Source of the DNA: Acidimicrobiaceae bacterium
GTDB taxonomy: Bacteria > Actinomycetota > Acidimicrobiia > Acidimicrobiales > Aldehydirespiratoraceae
Assembly (NCBI GenBank): GCA_009845995.1
Contig: VXYK01000070.1
Location: 1-39,415, forward strand
DNA: 39,415 nucleotides
Reading direction: 5' to 3'
Shown here: positions 1 through 8,554 of the stretch, in pieces
Layout of the letters: each line of letters begins with the position of its first letter
How positions within the stretch are numbered: position 1 is the stretch's first letter
Translations under genes and position numbers: made by a program
The notes under the pieces: generated by a model
Told to the model about the DNA's origin: nothing
Databases searched by the model: none
The model's input: only the letters and a program-made list of their open reading frames with translations

Positions 1-15
1 GGGGGTGGGTGTGGG

Positions 16-414
16 TTAGCTTTCGTCTCTATCAAGGCGGAGGGAGGCGGAATTCATGCAGTAGCGGTGGCCGTGCGGGCCTGGGCCGTCACTGAAACGA
101 TGGCCGAGGTGGGCGCCGCAGTTGGCACACACTGCTTCTTCGCGGACCATCCCGTGGCTGGTATCAGTCTGGATGCGAACCACGTCCTGGCCCGCGGTCT
201 CGAAGAAGGATGGCCAACCGGTGCCCGAGTCGTATTTGGTGTCGCTTGAAAAAAGGACGGCGTCACAGACGATGCAACGGTAGGTGCCGTCATCGTGGCA
301 ATCCCAGTATTCGCCGGTGAAGGGACGCTCGGTGCCGGCTTGTTGAGTCACCGTGTACTGCTCGGGGGTCAAGCGGCTGCGAAGCTCAGCGTCGTTGTAG
401 GTGGTATCGGTCAT
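16..414 (-). CDS. msrB: Peptide-methionine (R)-S-oxide reductase MsrB
   Basis: Reduces methionine-R-sulfoxide in oxidised proteins, using thioredoxin as the usual electron donor; cytosolic repair enzyme. The 132-residue protein is a complete MsrB domain. Two CxxC pairs (C47/C50 and C96/C99) form the structural zinc site, GTGWPSF lies at 65-71, and the catalytic cysteine is C119 in [10 protein letters not shown] near the C-terminus. The ATG is preceded by a GGAGG ribosome site about 8 nt upstream and by a possible -10 (TATAGG) further up. It is transcribed away from recA and shares with it a 240-bp region. The MsrB family call is firm. The resolving-cysteine arrangement was not examined. Confidence 0.96.
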   Translation of the reverse strand: MTDTTYNDAELRSRLTPEQYTVTQQAGTERPFTGEYWDCHDDGTYRCIVCDAVLFSSDTKYDSGTGWPSFFETAGQDVVRIQTDTSHGMVREEAVCANCGAHLGHRFSDGPGPHGHRYCMNSASLRLDRDES

Positions 415-506
415 GGTCAGACCTCCTTGTCTTGCCTATATGAGAACACATCACGACCCTTGGTTGGTCCTCGGTCTGCAAGAAATTTGAAAATGCTTGT
501 CGGTGG

Positions 507-535
507 TTGACCGAACGAATGTTCGCAATTACAAT
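507..535 (+). promoter_or_regulatory. recA promoter (TTGACC-N17-TACAAT)
   Basis: TTGACC at 507-512 and TACAAT at 530-535 are separated by exactly 17 bp, a near-consensus housekeeping promoter. The SOS box lies inside the spacer, so bound LexA would block RNA polymerase. Transcription would start near 542, leaving a leader of about 110 nt before the recA GTG. That leader contains a GC-rich hairpin near 560-577 and otherwise nothing recognised. Confidence 0.8.
512..525. promoter_or_regulatory. SOS box (LexA operator) of recA
   Basis: The 14-mer CGAACGAATGTTCG is a perfect match to the Gram-positive/actinobacterial LexA operator CGAAC-N4-GTTCG. It lies between the -35 and -10 of the recA promoter. 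The same motif occurs in front of lexA in this window, which supports the assignment. Confidence 0.92.
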
Positions 536-654
536 TGTGTCGTTCGTCCTCGGTCGGGGCTGTGTCACACCCCCTCCGTAAGTTCGAGTCCAGCAATCCA
601 ACATCCCCCACAACTTGGCTGCGAGGCGCAGCAAACAAATCAGGAGAAAAGACA

Positions 655-1713
655 GTGGAGCGAGACAAGGCACTCAGCATGGCTCTGGGCCAGATAGAGA
701 AGCAGTACGGCAAGGGCTCGGTCATGAAGATGGGCGAGAAGAGCACCATGGGGATCGAGTCAGTCCCGACTGGTGCGTTGGCGTTGGATTTGGCTCTCGG
801 CATCGGTGGGCTGCCTCGTGGGCGGGTCACCGAGATCTTCGGCCCGGAATCTTCGGGCAAGACCACCCTCGCCACCCATGTGGTGGCCGAGGCTCAGCGT
901 AATGGCGGCGTCTGTGCCTACATAGACGCTGAGCATGCAATGGACCCGGTTTACGCCAAGGCGATCGGTGTCGATATCGACGAGTTGCTGATTTCTCAGC
1001 CCGATACGGGTGAACAGGCACTTGAGATCACAGACATGCTGATCCGCTCGGGCGCGTTGGACGTGATCGTTATCGACTCGGTGGCGGCGCTGACCCCTCG
1101 TGCTGAGATCGAAGGCGAGATGGGCGACACTCATGTCGGCTTGCAGGCCAGGCTCATGTCGCAGGCATTGCGCAAGTTGACGAGCAACCTCAGCAAGTCG
1201 AAGACCATCTGCATCTTCATCAACCAGTTGCGGGAGAAGATCGGTGTGATGTTCGGTTCGCCTGAGACCACCCCCGGTGGGCGGGCACTGAAGTTCTATT
1301 CCTCGTGCCGGCTTGATATCCGTCGTATCGAAGCAATCAAGAACGGTGTCGAGATTGTGGGCAACCGCACTCGGGTGAAGGTCGTCAAGAACAAGTGCGC
1401 CCCACCCTTCAAGCAAGCAGAGTTCGACATCATGTACGGCGCCGGGATCTCCCGTGAGGGCTCGGTACTCGACTTGTCTGTCGATGAGGGCATCGTCAAA
1501 AAGTCTGGTGCTTGGTACACCTACGACGGTGAACAGCTTGGCCAAGGCCGTGAAAATGCCAAGAAGTTCCTTCAGGACAACCCTGAAGTCATGGTCGAGA
1601 TCTCAGACCGGGTCTGGAAGGCTGTTATGCCAGAACCAGAACCAGGGCCGGAGGTCGAAGCGGAGGCGGAGTTCGACCACGCCGACGACCTGCCCATCGC
1701 TCTCGACGACTAG
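655..1713 (+). CDS. recA: Recombinase RecA
   Basis: DNA-dependent ATPase that forms filaments on single-stranded DNA, carries out strand exchange and activates LexA self-cleavage. The GTG at 655 is chosen as start: AGGAG lies about 9 nt upstream and the product (352 aa) has normal RecA length. The frame is open back to 535, but the extra 40 residues do not resemble RecA and overlap the promoter. Walker [10 protein letters not shown] is at about 63-71 and Walker [11 protein letters not shown] near 140. The C-terminus is acidic, as usual. No intein is present. recX, often directly downstream in actinobacteria, is absent: a 143-bp gap leads to miaB. Confidence 0.98.
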   Translation: MERDKALSMALGQIEKQYGKGSVMKMGEKSTMGIESVPTGALALDLALGIGGLPRGRVTEIFGPESSGKTTLATHVVAEAQRNGGVCAYIDAEHAMDPVYAKAIGVDIDELLISQPDTGEQALEITDMLIRSGALDVIVIDSVAALTPRAEIEGEMGDTHVGLQARLMSQALRKLTSNLSKSKTICIFINQLREKIGVMFGSPETTPGGRALKFYSSCRLDIRRIEAIKNGVEIVGNRTRVKVVKNKCAPPFKQAEFDIMYGAGISREGSVLDLSVDEGIVKKSGAWYTYDGEQLGQGRENAKKFLQDNPEVMVEISDRVWKAVMPEPEPGPEVEAEAEFDHADDLPIALDD

Positions 1714-1844
1714 GTCGGGGCCGTCTGCTCAAATCGCACCACCTCCCTTGGTTCGCCGGCTAGGCACCTGTCGCACGACAAACAGGAGCTAGCCGCGAAT
1801 CAAGGCGGTGCGTCATTTAGGCGAGCCGCGGGCTATGGCGCTTG

Positions 1845-1850
1845 TAGCCT
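1845..1850 (+). promoter_or_regulatory. -10 element of leaderless miaB
   Basis: TAGCCT is followed by 6 nt and then the GTG start codon of miaB, so transcription would begin at or next to the start codon. No ribosome binding site and no clear -35 are seen. Confidence 0.55.
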
Positions 1851-1856
1851 GTTCTC

Positions 1857-3311
1857 GTGGGTAAGTCGTATGTGATCCGTACTTACGGATGCCAGATGAA
1901 CGAGCACGACTCAGAACGGATCTCCGGTCTCCTTGAGGCCGACGGGATGTGGCGGGTGGATGATGAGGCACAAGCCGATGTCATCGTTCTCAACACCTGT
2001 TGCATACGGGAGAACGCCGACAACAAGCTCTATGGCGCGTTGGGCAATCTCAAGGCGCTGAAACAGATCAATCCGGGCTTGCAGATTGTGGTCGGGGGTT
2101 GTCTGGCGCAAAAGGACCGTGACCTCATCCGCGAGCGTGCGGCTCATGTGGATGTGGTGTTTGGAACGCACAATGTTGATCGGGCTGTCGAGTTGCTCAA
2201 CCATGCGGCGGAGCACGGCCCAATAGTCGAGATCCTCGAGGCAACCGCTCGGGCGGACGGTGAGGCATTCCCTTCGGCGCTGCCAACCCGCCGCGAGGTT
2301 GATCATGCAAGTTGGGTCACTGTGCAGATCGGTTGCGACAATACCTGTGCCTTCTGCATCGTTCCCGCGGTGCGTGGTCCGGAGATCAGTCGTCCGTTCG
2401 GCGAGTTGGTCGCCGAAGTGGAGGATCTGGCCCAAGACGGAGTCAGCGAGATCACTTTGTTGGGCCAGAACGTCAATAGCTACGGCAGAGACCTGGCCCT
2501 CGCCCGACGGGCTGAACCCAGCAGCAACGACCATCACTGGTGTGGCCACCGGTGGCTCGATGATCGTCGCGCCAGGCCCCTGTTCGCCGACCTTCTGCGG
2601 GCGACTGGCGCGGTCGAGGGCATCAATAGAGTGCGCTTCACAAGCCCTCACCCAAAGGACATGCGCAGCGAGACCTTCGAGGCAATGGCCGATGTTCCCG
2701 AAGTCTGCGAGCACCTGCACTTCCCGTTGCAATCCGGCAGCGACCGAGTCCTGGCAGCCATGCATCGCGGCTACACAGCTGAGCGCTACCTGAAGAAGTT
2801 GCGCGAGGCTCGCGCCACAATCCCAGACCTTGCCGTGTCAACGGACATCATCGTGGGGTTTCCATCAGAGACTGACGACGATTTTGAACGCACGTTGGAG
2901 GTTGCAGCCGAGGCCGAGTTCGACAGCGCTTTCACATTCGTGTTCTCTCCCCGGCCGGGAACCGAGGCCGCTGAGATGGAGGCTGACTTTGTGGATCATG
3001 CCGTTGCTGTTGAGCGGTACGAACGTCTCCGCGTGGTAATCGAGCGTTCGAGCCGGGCCGCCAACGAATCTCGTGTCGGTTTGACCGAAGAGATCGTCGT
3101 TGAGGGTCCGAGTAAGAAGGACCCGAAGGTTCTCACCGGAAGAACCCGGCGAAACACGCTCGTCCACTTTCCATCTCCGAGGACGCTAAGGGGGGGAACC
3201 TACGCCCGAGTCGAGGTTGAGTCTGCGGGAATGAACCACATGTCGGGCCGCCTTGTGGATGTAACCGTCCCTGCTCGGCACCGTACCCGTATTCCGGTCA
3301 TGTCGATCTGA
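1857..3311 (+). CDS. miaB: tRNA-2-methylthio-N6-dimethylallyladenosine synthase MiaB
   Basis: Radical-SAM methylthiotransferase that converts i6A37 to ms2i6A37 in tRNAs reading UNN codons; it acts after MiaA, encoded next. The N-terminal domain supplies three cluster cysteines (C12, C48, C82). The radical-SAM motif CDNTCAFC gives C160, C164 and C167, and a TRAM domain ends the 484-residue protein. The start is a GTG with a TAGCCT box 6 nt upstream. An extra segment of about 28 residues (roughly 213-240, rich in Arg, Asp and His) sits between NSYGRDL and the FADLL motif, where most MiaB proteins have a short link. The reading frame is intact across it. It is followed after 12 bp by miaA. Confidence 0.96.
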   Translation: MGKSYVIRTYGCQMNEHDSERISGLLEADGMWRVDDEAQADVIVLNTCCIRENADNKLYGALGNLKALKQINPGLQIVVGGCLAQKDRDLIRERAAHVDVVFGTHNVDRAVELLNHAAEHGPIVEILEATARADGEAFPSALPTRREVDHASWVTVQIGCDNTCAFCIVPAVRGPEISRPFGELVAEVEDLAQDGVSEITLLGQNVNSYGRDLALARRAEPSSNDHHWCGHRWLDDRRARPLFADLLRATGAVEGINRVRFTSPHPKDMRSETFEAMADVPEVCEHLHFPLQSGSDRVLAAMHRGYTAERYLKKLREARATIPDLAVSTDIIVGFPSETDDDFERTLEVAAEAEFDSAFTFVFSPRPGTEAAEMEADFVDHAVAVERYERLRVVIERSSRAANESRVGLTEEIVVEGPSKKDPKVLTGRTRRNTLVHFPSPRTLRGGTYARVEVESAGMNHMSGRLVDVTVPARHRTRIPVMSI

Positions 3312-3323
3312 CAGGACGCTGCG

Positions 3324-4250
3324 TTGACCCCGACGACGAGAGCAGATCGGCCCCTCGTTATTTTGGGGCCCACTGCTTCGGGCAAGTCGTCGCTGGCCCT
3401 GGCGATAGCCAATGAGATTGGAGCAGCAGAGATCGTGTCGATCGACTCGATGGCTGTCTACCGAGGCATGGATATTGGCACGGCCGCGCCGACCGCGAGC
3501 GACCGGGATCAGGTTCCGCACCATCTGATCGATGTGGCGGACCCCAGCGAGGAATTCACCGTGGGTGTGTTCAAGCGGATGGCCCTGCGGGCAATTGCCG
3601 AAATCCGCGAACGGGGGAACACGCCGATCCTGGTCGGCGGCACAGGTCTGTACTTGCGAGCCGTTGTCGATGATCTCAAGTTGCCGGGTCGTTATCCCGA
3701 GATTGCAGCTGAACTCGACGCTGAGCCCGACACGGAAGCCCTTCACGCCCGCTTGACATTGCTCGATCCCACCGCCGCGTCTCGGATGGAACCGAGCAAC
3801 CGACGAAGGGTCCTGCGGGCATTGGAGGTAACGATCGGCAGCGGAACACTGTTCTCGTCGTTCGGTCCAGGTCTCGAGCACTACGGTCCGACTTCGTTCG
3901 TGATGGTGGCCTTGCGTTGGCCCCAAGAAATCCTCGACGAACGAATCTCGGCCCGTTACCAAGACCAGATGGAAGCGGGATTCCTTGACGAAGTCCGGGC
4001 GTTGGCCGCTGGTGAAGTGAGCCGTACCGCGGCCCAGGCACTCGGATACCGGGAGTTTCTTGCACACGTCGCCGGGGAATGCACTCTTGAAGAGGCGCTC
4101 GCCACGGCAATCAAACGGACTCGTAGATTTGCCCGCCGCCAGCTGCGTTGGTTCCGCCGCGACCCGCGGATCTGTTGGATCGACGCTCCAGTCACCGTGT
4201 CCGAGATGATCAGCCATTGGGACGAGCAACGGATATTGACCACCGGGTAG
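3324..4250 (+). CDS. miaA: tRNA dimethylallyltransferase MiaA
   Basis: Transfers the dimethylallyl group from DMAPP to N6 of A37 in tRNA, giving the substrate of MiaB. The P-loop GPTASGKS is at residues 15-22, followed by IVSIDSMAVYRGMDIGTA, the typical substrate-binding region, and GGTGLYLRA. The start is a TTG at 3324 with an ACAGGA ribosome site; no ATG or GTG lies between it and the conserved P-loop, so the TTG is favoured. The length of 308 aa is normal. It is co-directional with miaB and dapF. Confidence 0.96.
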   Translation: MTPTTRADRPLVILGPTASGKSSLALAIANEIGAAEIVSIDSMAVYRGMDIGTAAPTASDRDQVPHHLIDVADPSEEFTVGVFKRMALRAIAEIRERGNTPILVGGTGLYLRAVVDDLKLPGRYPEIAAELDAEPDTEALHARLTLLDPTAASRMEPSNRRRVLRALEVTIGSGTLFSSFGPGLEHYGPTSFVMVALRWPQEILDERISARYQDQMEAGFLDEVRALAAGEVSRTAAQALGYREFLAHVAGECTLEEALATAIKRTRRFARRQLRWFRRDPRICWIDAPVTVSEMISHWDEQRILTTG

Positions 4251-4278
4251 AGGCGCGAACCTGCGAGAATGGGAGGCC

Positions 4279-5112
4279 ATGGCCCTCCGCTACTCAAAGC
4301 ACCACGGATTGGGCAACGACTTCCTGGTATTGCTCACCGACTCGCTGCCGCTAGATGCAGTGGATCAGTCAGTCGCGCTCTGCGATCGCCGCACCGGGAT
4401 CGGGGCCGACGGGTTGATATATGGAGTCACCAGCGAAGATCACGACATCTCGATGAAGTTGTTCAACTCCGATGGCAGCAGTGCCGCGGTCAGCGGAAAT
4501 GGTCTGCGCTGTCTCGCGCAAGCAGTGGCGCGCCATCGTTCTGTCTCCGCGTCCGAGCTCGATGTCGCGACCCCCTCGGGCATACGCCATTGTTCAGTAC
4601 GCGCCACCGACAATCCCAAAACGGTGGTTGCCACAGTCGACATGGGAACCGTGACCGCCGGTCCGGTTCCGGACGTGGAAGATCTGATGGGAGCCGTAGC
4701 CGGGGAATTGGACAGAACCGGAGCGGAGTCGATCGGCGTGCGTCGCTGGGAAACCTGCGATATCGGCAATCCCCATGTGGTTTGTCAGGTCGATGACCCG
4801 AAAGAGATTGCGCTCGATGTTGTCGGCCCGGCCATTGAACGTCACTTTGCCGAGGGTGTGAATGTCAGCTTCGTCACGGTCAACGGGAACGACCAACTTG
4901 AGCTGCGGGTCTGGGAACGAGGAGCTGGAGTCACCAGCGCCTGCGGGACGGGGGCCACGGTCGCGGCCCACGTGTTCCATCGGTGGGGGCTGATCGGCCC
5001 GAGATCGGTAGTGCACATGCCGGGCGGTGATGCTGTCGTCGACCTGAGCGGCCCGCTGACACTCACTGGATCGGCCACCCACGTTGCCGACGTTGAGGTC
5101 AGCGATGTCTGA
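4279..5112 (+). CDS. dapF: Diaminopimelate epimerase DapF
   Basis: Interconverts LL- and meso-diaminopimelate, the penultimate step to lysine and the source of meso-DAP for peptidoglycan. The protein (277 aa) has the GLGNDF N-terminal signature at 10-15. The two catalytic cysteines are C78 in SGNGLRC and C222 in SACGTGATVAA. GAGAAT lies 8 nt before the ATG, and a GGGAGG sits too close to it to be a normal ribosome site, so a leaderless start is possible. The last 8 bp overlap hflX. With dapC, dapD and dapE downstream it forms a DAP synthesis cluster. Confidence 0.97.
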   Translation: MALRYSKHHGLGNDFLVLLTDSLPLDAVDQSVALCDRRTGIGADGLIYGVTSEDHDISMKLFNSDGSSAAVSGNGLRCLAQAVARHRSVSASELDVATPSGIRHCSVRATDNPKTVVATVDMGTVTAGPVPDVEDLMGAVAGELDRTGAESIGVRRWETCDIGNPHVVCQVDDPKEIALDVVGPAIERHFAEGVNVSFVTVNGNDQLELRVWERGAGVTSACGTGATVAAHVFHRWGLIGPRSVVHMPGGDAVVDLSGPLTLTGSATHVADVEVSDV

Positions 5113-6595
5113 AGACCCCGAACCCACCAGAGACGGACTCAACGACAAGGGTTTCCTAGACAGCGCCAAGTTCTTCACCGATATGGCTCTGTTCGAGTCT
5201 GCTGACCCGGACGCGGACCCGGCAGCCGACGAAGACACGCATCGAGGCGGTTTCGGAGAGTTCGGCGGCGCATCCGGCGGCCTTATTGAGCGGACGTTCC
5301 GTGAGCGCATGGTGCTAGTGGGAATGGTGGGGGAGGACGACACGACAGAGTCGGTCAACGCTTCGCTGGACGAACTTGCGCTGCTGGTCGATACGGCCGG
5401 CGCAGATGAGGTTGAACGGGTGCTGCAACGCCGTGCCGCACCCGACCCAGCGACCTTCATCGGGTCGGGAAAAGCGAAGCAGATCAAATCAATCGTGGAA
5501 GAAGTCGACTGTGACACGGTCGTATTCGACGATGAACTAAGCCCGGCACAGCAGTTCAACCTTGAGAAGATTCTTGGCTGTACAGCCCTCGATCGCACGG
5601 CGGTGATTCTCGATATTTTCGCCCAGAACGCCAGCACCTTGGAGGGCAAGGCGCAAGTTGAGTTGGCGCAACTTCGTTATCGCCTACCCCGACTACGGAG
5701 CCTCGCCGGCCACTACTCGCAGCAAGCCGGCGGGATCGGCACCCGCGGACCGGGCGAAACTCAACTCGAGGTGGATCGACGCCGCCTTCTTCGCCGGGTT
5801 CACAAACTTGAGGCCGATCTCCGCAAGGTTCAAGCTCATCGGGAGACTCAGGCCAAGGCCAGGAGTAGAACCAGGAACCGGGCTGTGGCGCTCGTCGGTT
5901 ACACCAATGCCGGCAAGTCGTCGCTGTTGAATCGCATTACTGAAGCCGACGTGCTGGTGGAGGATCGGTTGTTCGCAACCCTCGACGCCACGACCCGGCG
6001 CCTTTCTCTGCCGGGTGGAGAGACGGTGTTTGCAACCGACACGGTCGGTTTTGTCAAGAAACTGCCCCATCAGTTGGTGACAGCGTTCAAGACCACGCTC
6101 GACGTGGTTCGCGATGCTGACTTGTTGGTCCACGTTGTCGACGGTGGCGGACCAGACCCGCTCGGGTCGATCGCCGCGGTGCGCGAAGTTCTAGTCGAGA
6201 TCGATGCCGGCGACGTGCCGGAACTTCTGGTGTTCAACAAGTCGGACCTAGGCGATGCCCCGGCGCGTCTGGCGGGGTGTCACGAGGGGTCGATAGCTGT
6301 GTCGGCCCAGAGCGGCGACAACATCGACGCGCTCCTGGAGGTCATCGGCGACCGCCTGCGTCAAACGACGGAGTTCGTGGAGTTGTTGGTGCCATGGGAT
6401 CGCGGCGACGTTCTCGCGGCGGTGCATCGCGAGGGTCAGGTCAGCAGTCACGTGTCCGAAGAAGGCGGCATGCGCTTGCACGCTCGTCTGGAGCCCGCAT
6501 CGGTTGGGGCGCTGGCACAGTTCGTCGTGGTACAGCCCGAAACCCCCGCCGTGCCCGATCCGCAGTCAACTCAAGCCCACCGAGCAGCGCCATGA
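5105..6595 (+). CDS. hflX: GTPase HflX
   Basis: Ribosome-associated GTPase that splits stalled 70S ribosomes in stress. Domain order is an acidic, poorly conserved N-terminal tail (about 1-60), the HflX N-domain with the FIGSGKAKQI signature and the RGPGETQLE linker, then the G domain. Its motifs are GYTNAGKSS (G1, about 265-273), DTVGF (G3) and NKSD (G4). The ATG at 5105 is preferred: GAGG lies 6 nt upstream and the start overlaps the dapF stop by 8 bp, suggesting translational coupling. The frame is open 21 nt further to a TTG. The stop overlaps the dapC start (ATGA). It sits inside the DAP cluster without an obvious metabolic link. Confidence 0.95.
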   Translation: MSEDPEPTRDGLNDKGFLDSAKFFTDMALFESADPDADPAADEDTHRGGFGEFGGASGGLIERTFRERMVLVGMVGEDDTTESVNASLDELALLVDTAGADEVERVLQRRAAPDPATFIGSGKAKQIKSIVEEVDCDTVVFDDELSPAQQFNLEKILGCTALDRTAVILDIFAQNASTLEGKAQVELAQLRYRLPRLRSLAGHYSQQAGGIGTRGPGETQLEVDRRRLLRRVHKLEADLRKVQAHRETQAKARSRTRNRAVALVGYTNAGKSSLLNRITEADVLVEDRLFATLDATTRRLSLPGGETVFATDTVGFVKKLPHQLVTAFKTTLDVVRDADLLVHVVDGGGPDPLGSIAAVREVLVEIDAGDVPELLVFNKSDLGDAPARLAGCHEGSIAVSAQSGDNIDALLEVIGDRLRQTTEFVELLVPWDRGDVLAAVHREGQVSSHVSEEGGMRLHARLEPASVGALAQFVVVQPETPAVPDPQSTQAHRAAP

Positions 6596-7719
6596 ACGGA
6601 TTCATGCCTCCGCCCTATCCGTACGACCGTCTGGAGGATCTGCGTGATGTTGCCAGACAACGATTCGGCGAAGTACTGGACTGCTCGATCGGCACCCCGA
6701 TGGACGCGCCGCCTCAGGCTGCGGTGGCAGCGATGGCGTCGTCGAACACAGAACGGGGCTACCCCCCTTCGATCGGCACACTGGATTACCGCACCGCCGC
6801 AACGGACTGGGTGCAACGAGAGATGGGCGTGGCGCTTGATCCAGTCACCGAGGTAGCTGCCTGTATCGGCACCAAAGAGTTCGTGGTCTCGACACCGAGA
6901 TACTTGCATCTGCGCGACCCGTCGCGCGACACAGTGCTGTACCCCGCGGTGTCGTATCCGTCCTATGCGATGGGGGCCACGCTGGCGGGTTGTCGGGCCG
7001 TGCCTGTTCCCGTGGACGATCAGTGGCGTATCGACCTGAGTCAGATCGATTCCGCCGATGTCGAACGAGCCCTTTGCCTCTGGGTCAATACACCCGGGAA
7101 CCCCGCGGGTGGCCTCGACGACCTGTCGGCGGCCGCGAGCTGGGGCCGCGCCAACGACGTTCCGGTGCTCAGCGACGAGTGTTACTTCGAGTTCACTTGG
7201 GATGGTCCGCCCCGCACGATCCTCGCCGACGGGGTTGACGGTGTATTGAGTGTCCATTCCCTGTCGAAGCGATCGAATCTCGCGGGCATCCGCGCTGGTT
7301 TCTACGCCGGTGACCCGGATCTTGTGCACTACTTGAGCGCTTTGCGCAAGCACGCCGGTTGCATGGTTCCGGGCCCGGTGCAAAATGCCGCGGTAGCGGC
7401 TTGGAGTGACCAGGAACATGTACTCGTGCAGCGCGACCTCTACCAGCACCGCTTGGAACTGGCGCAGAAGCTCGTGGCCACACTCGGGATCTCGGCGGAT
7501 CTTCCCAAAGGCAGCTTCTACCTGTGGGTCGAGGCTCCCGAGGGTGACGGGTGGGGCCTGGCCCGCACGTTGGCCGAGTGCTGCGGGGTAATAGTCAGCC
7601 CCGGAGAGTTTTACGGTCCTGATTCGATGAGGTATGTGCGCATAGCGGTGGTGCAGCCGACCGCGGCCCTTGAATTGGCGCTGAGCCGTGCCGGTGATGC
7701 TGCAACACAAGGCGGGTAG
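6592..7719 (+). CDS. dapC: Succinyldiaminopimelate transaminase DapC
   Basis: PLP-dependent class I/II aminotransferase that converts N-succinyl-2-amino-6-ketopimelate to N-succinyl-LL-DAP. The function is inferred from fold and context: it sits between dapF and dapD-dapE. The PLP lysine is K226 in SLSKRSNLAG, and NTPGNPAGG (167-175) and SDECYFEF follow the fold-type I pattern. The ATG at 6592 overlaps the hflX stop by 4 bp; the frame extends further upstream only inside hflX. The length of 375 aa fits actinobacterial DapC. The -10 of dapD overlaps its stop codon. Confidence 0.92.
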   Translation: MNGFMPPPYPYDRLEDLRDVARQRFGEVLDCSIGTPMDAPPQAAVAAMASSNTERGYPPSIGTLDYRTAATDWVQREMGVALDPVTEVAACIGTKEFVVSTPRYLHLRDPSRDTVLYPAVSYPSYAMGATLAGCRAVPVPVDDQWRIDLSQIDSADVERALCLWVNTPGNPAGGLDDLSAAASWGRANDVPVLSDECYFEFTWDGPPRTILADGVDGVLSVHSLSKRSNLAGIRAGFYAGDPDLVHYLSALRKHAGCMVPGPVQNAAVAAWSDQEHVLVQRDLYQHRLELAQKLVATLGISADLPKGSFYLWVEAPEGDGWGLARTLAECCGVIVSPGEFYGPDSMRYVRIAVVQPTAALELALSRAGDAATQGG

Positions 7720-7722
7720 GGT
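7717..7722 (+). promoter_or_regulatory. -10 element of leaderless dapD
   Basis: TAGGGT lies 7 nt before the dapD ATG. Its first three bases are the stop codon of dapC, so an internal promoter is built into the end of the upstream gene. No -35 is apparent. Confidence 0.5.
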
Positions 7723-7729
7723 GCGGATC

Positions 7730-8554
7730 ATGTCTGATTTGCAGTCACGGATCGAAGCCCTTTGGGCTGATAGCGCTTCGCTGGACATCGACGATCCCGA
7801 GGTTGTCGCCACTGTCCATGAAGCCATTGATGAACTTGACGCCGGTACGGCGCGGGTTGCGCACATCAACGCGGATGGCAGTGTGACCGTGAACCAGTGG
7901 TGCAAGTTTGCGGTCTTGTTGTTGTTCCGCATCTCCAAGATGGAGGTGATCGAAAACGCTCCATTCGAATACGCCGACAAGATCCCGCTCAAGAGCGACT
8001 TCATGGCTCGCGGCGTGCGGGTCGTCCCGGGCGCGCAGGCCCGTTGGGGCAGCTACCAGGCACCGGGAGTGATCATGATGCCGAGCTACATCAACATTGG
8101 CGCTTACGTCGCGGAGAACACGATGGTCGACACGTGGGCGACGGTTGGGTCCTGCGCTCAGATCGGCAAGAACGTTCACCTCTCCGGCGGCGTCGGAATA
8201 GGCGGTGTTCTCGAACCGGCGCAAGCGGCACCGGTGATCATCGAGGACGAGTGTTACATCGGAAGCCGTTGCATCGTCGCCGAGGGCGCGCGTGTAGGCG
8301 AGGGAACCGTGCTCGGCGCTGGTGCGATCCTTACGGGTTCCATTCCGGTGATTGATGTTGAAACGGGCCAAGAGATCAGCCGGGGAGAGATTCCGTCTTG
8401 GTGTGTCGCTGTTGCCGGCACCCGACCTCGGGATTTCGCTGGGGGCACCTTCGGATTGCCCGCCGTTTTGGTGATCAAGAGACTCACTGAAGGCGAACGC
8501 CACGACAAGTCCGCTCTCAACGACATCCTTCGCGACCATGGAGTGTCCACTTGA
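7730..8554 (+). CDS. dapD: 2,3,4,5-tetrahydropyridine-2,6-dicarboxylate N-succinyltransferase DapD
   Basis: Succinylates tetrahydrodipicolinate with succinyl-CoA, the committing step of the succinylase branch of lysine/DAP synthesis. The 274-residue protein has an N-terminal helical region and a left-handed beta-helix visible as hexapeptide repeats (about 110-220, including GAYVAENTMVDTWATVG and IGKNVHLSGGVGIGG). The start ATG at 7730 follows a TAGGGT box by 7 nt. The frame continues upstream to 7688, but that part overlaps dapC and is not DapD-like. The stop overlaps the dapE TTG start. Confidence 0.97.
   Translation: MSDLQSRIEALWADSASLDIDDPEVVATVHEAIDELDAGTARVAHINADGSVTVNQWCKFAVLLLFRISKMEVIENAPFEYADKIPLKSDFMARGVRVVPGAQARWGSYQAPGVIMMPSYINIGAYVAENTMVDTWATVGSCAQIGKNVHLSGGVGIGGVLEPAQAAPVIIEDECYIGSRCIVAEGARVGEGTVLGAGAILTGSIPVIDVETGQEISRGEIPSWCVAVAGTRPRDFAGGTFGLPAVLVIKRLTEGERHDKSALNDILRDHGVST

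Noticed and set aside
535..654. A 40-residue N-terminal extension of RecA.
   Set aside because: It overlaps the promoter and its -10 element, does not resemble RecA, and the GTG at 655 has a good ribosome site.
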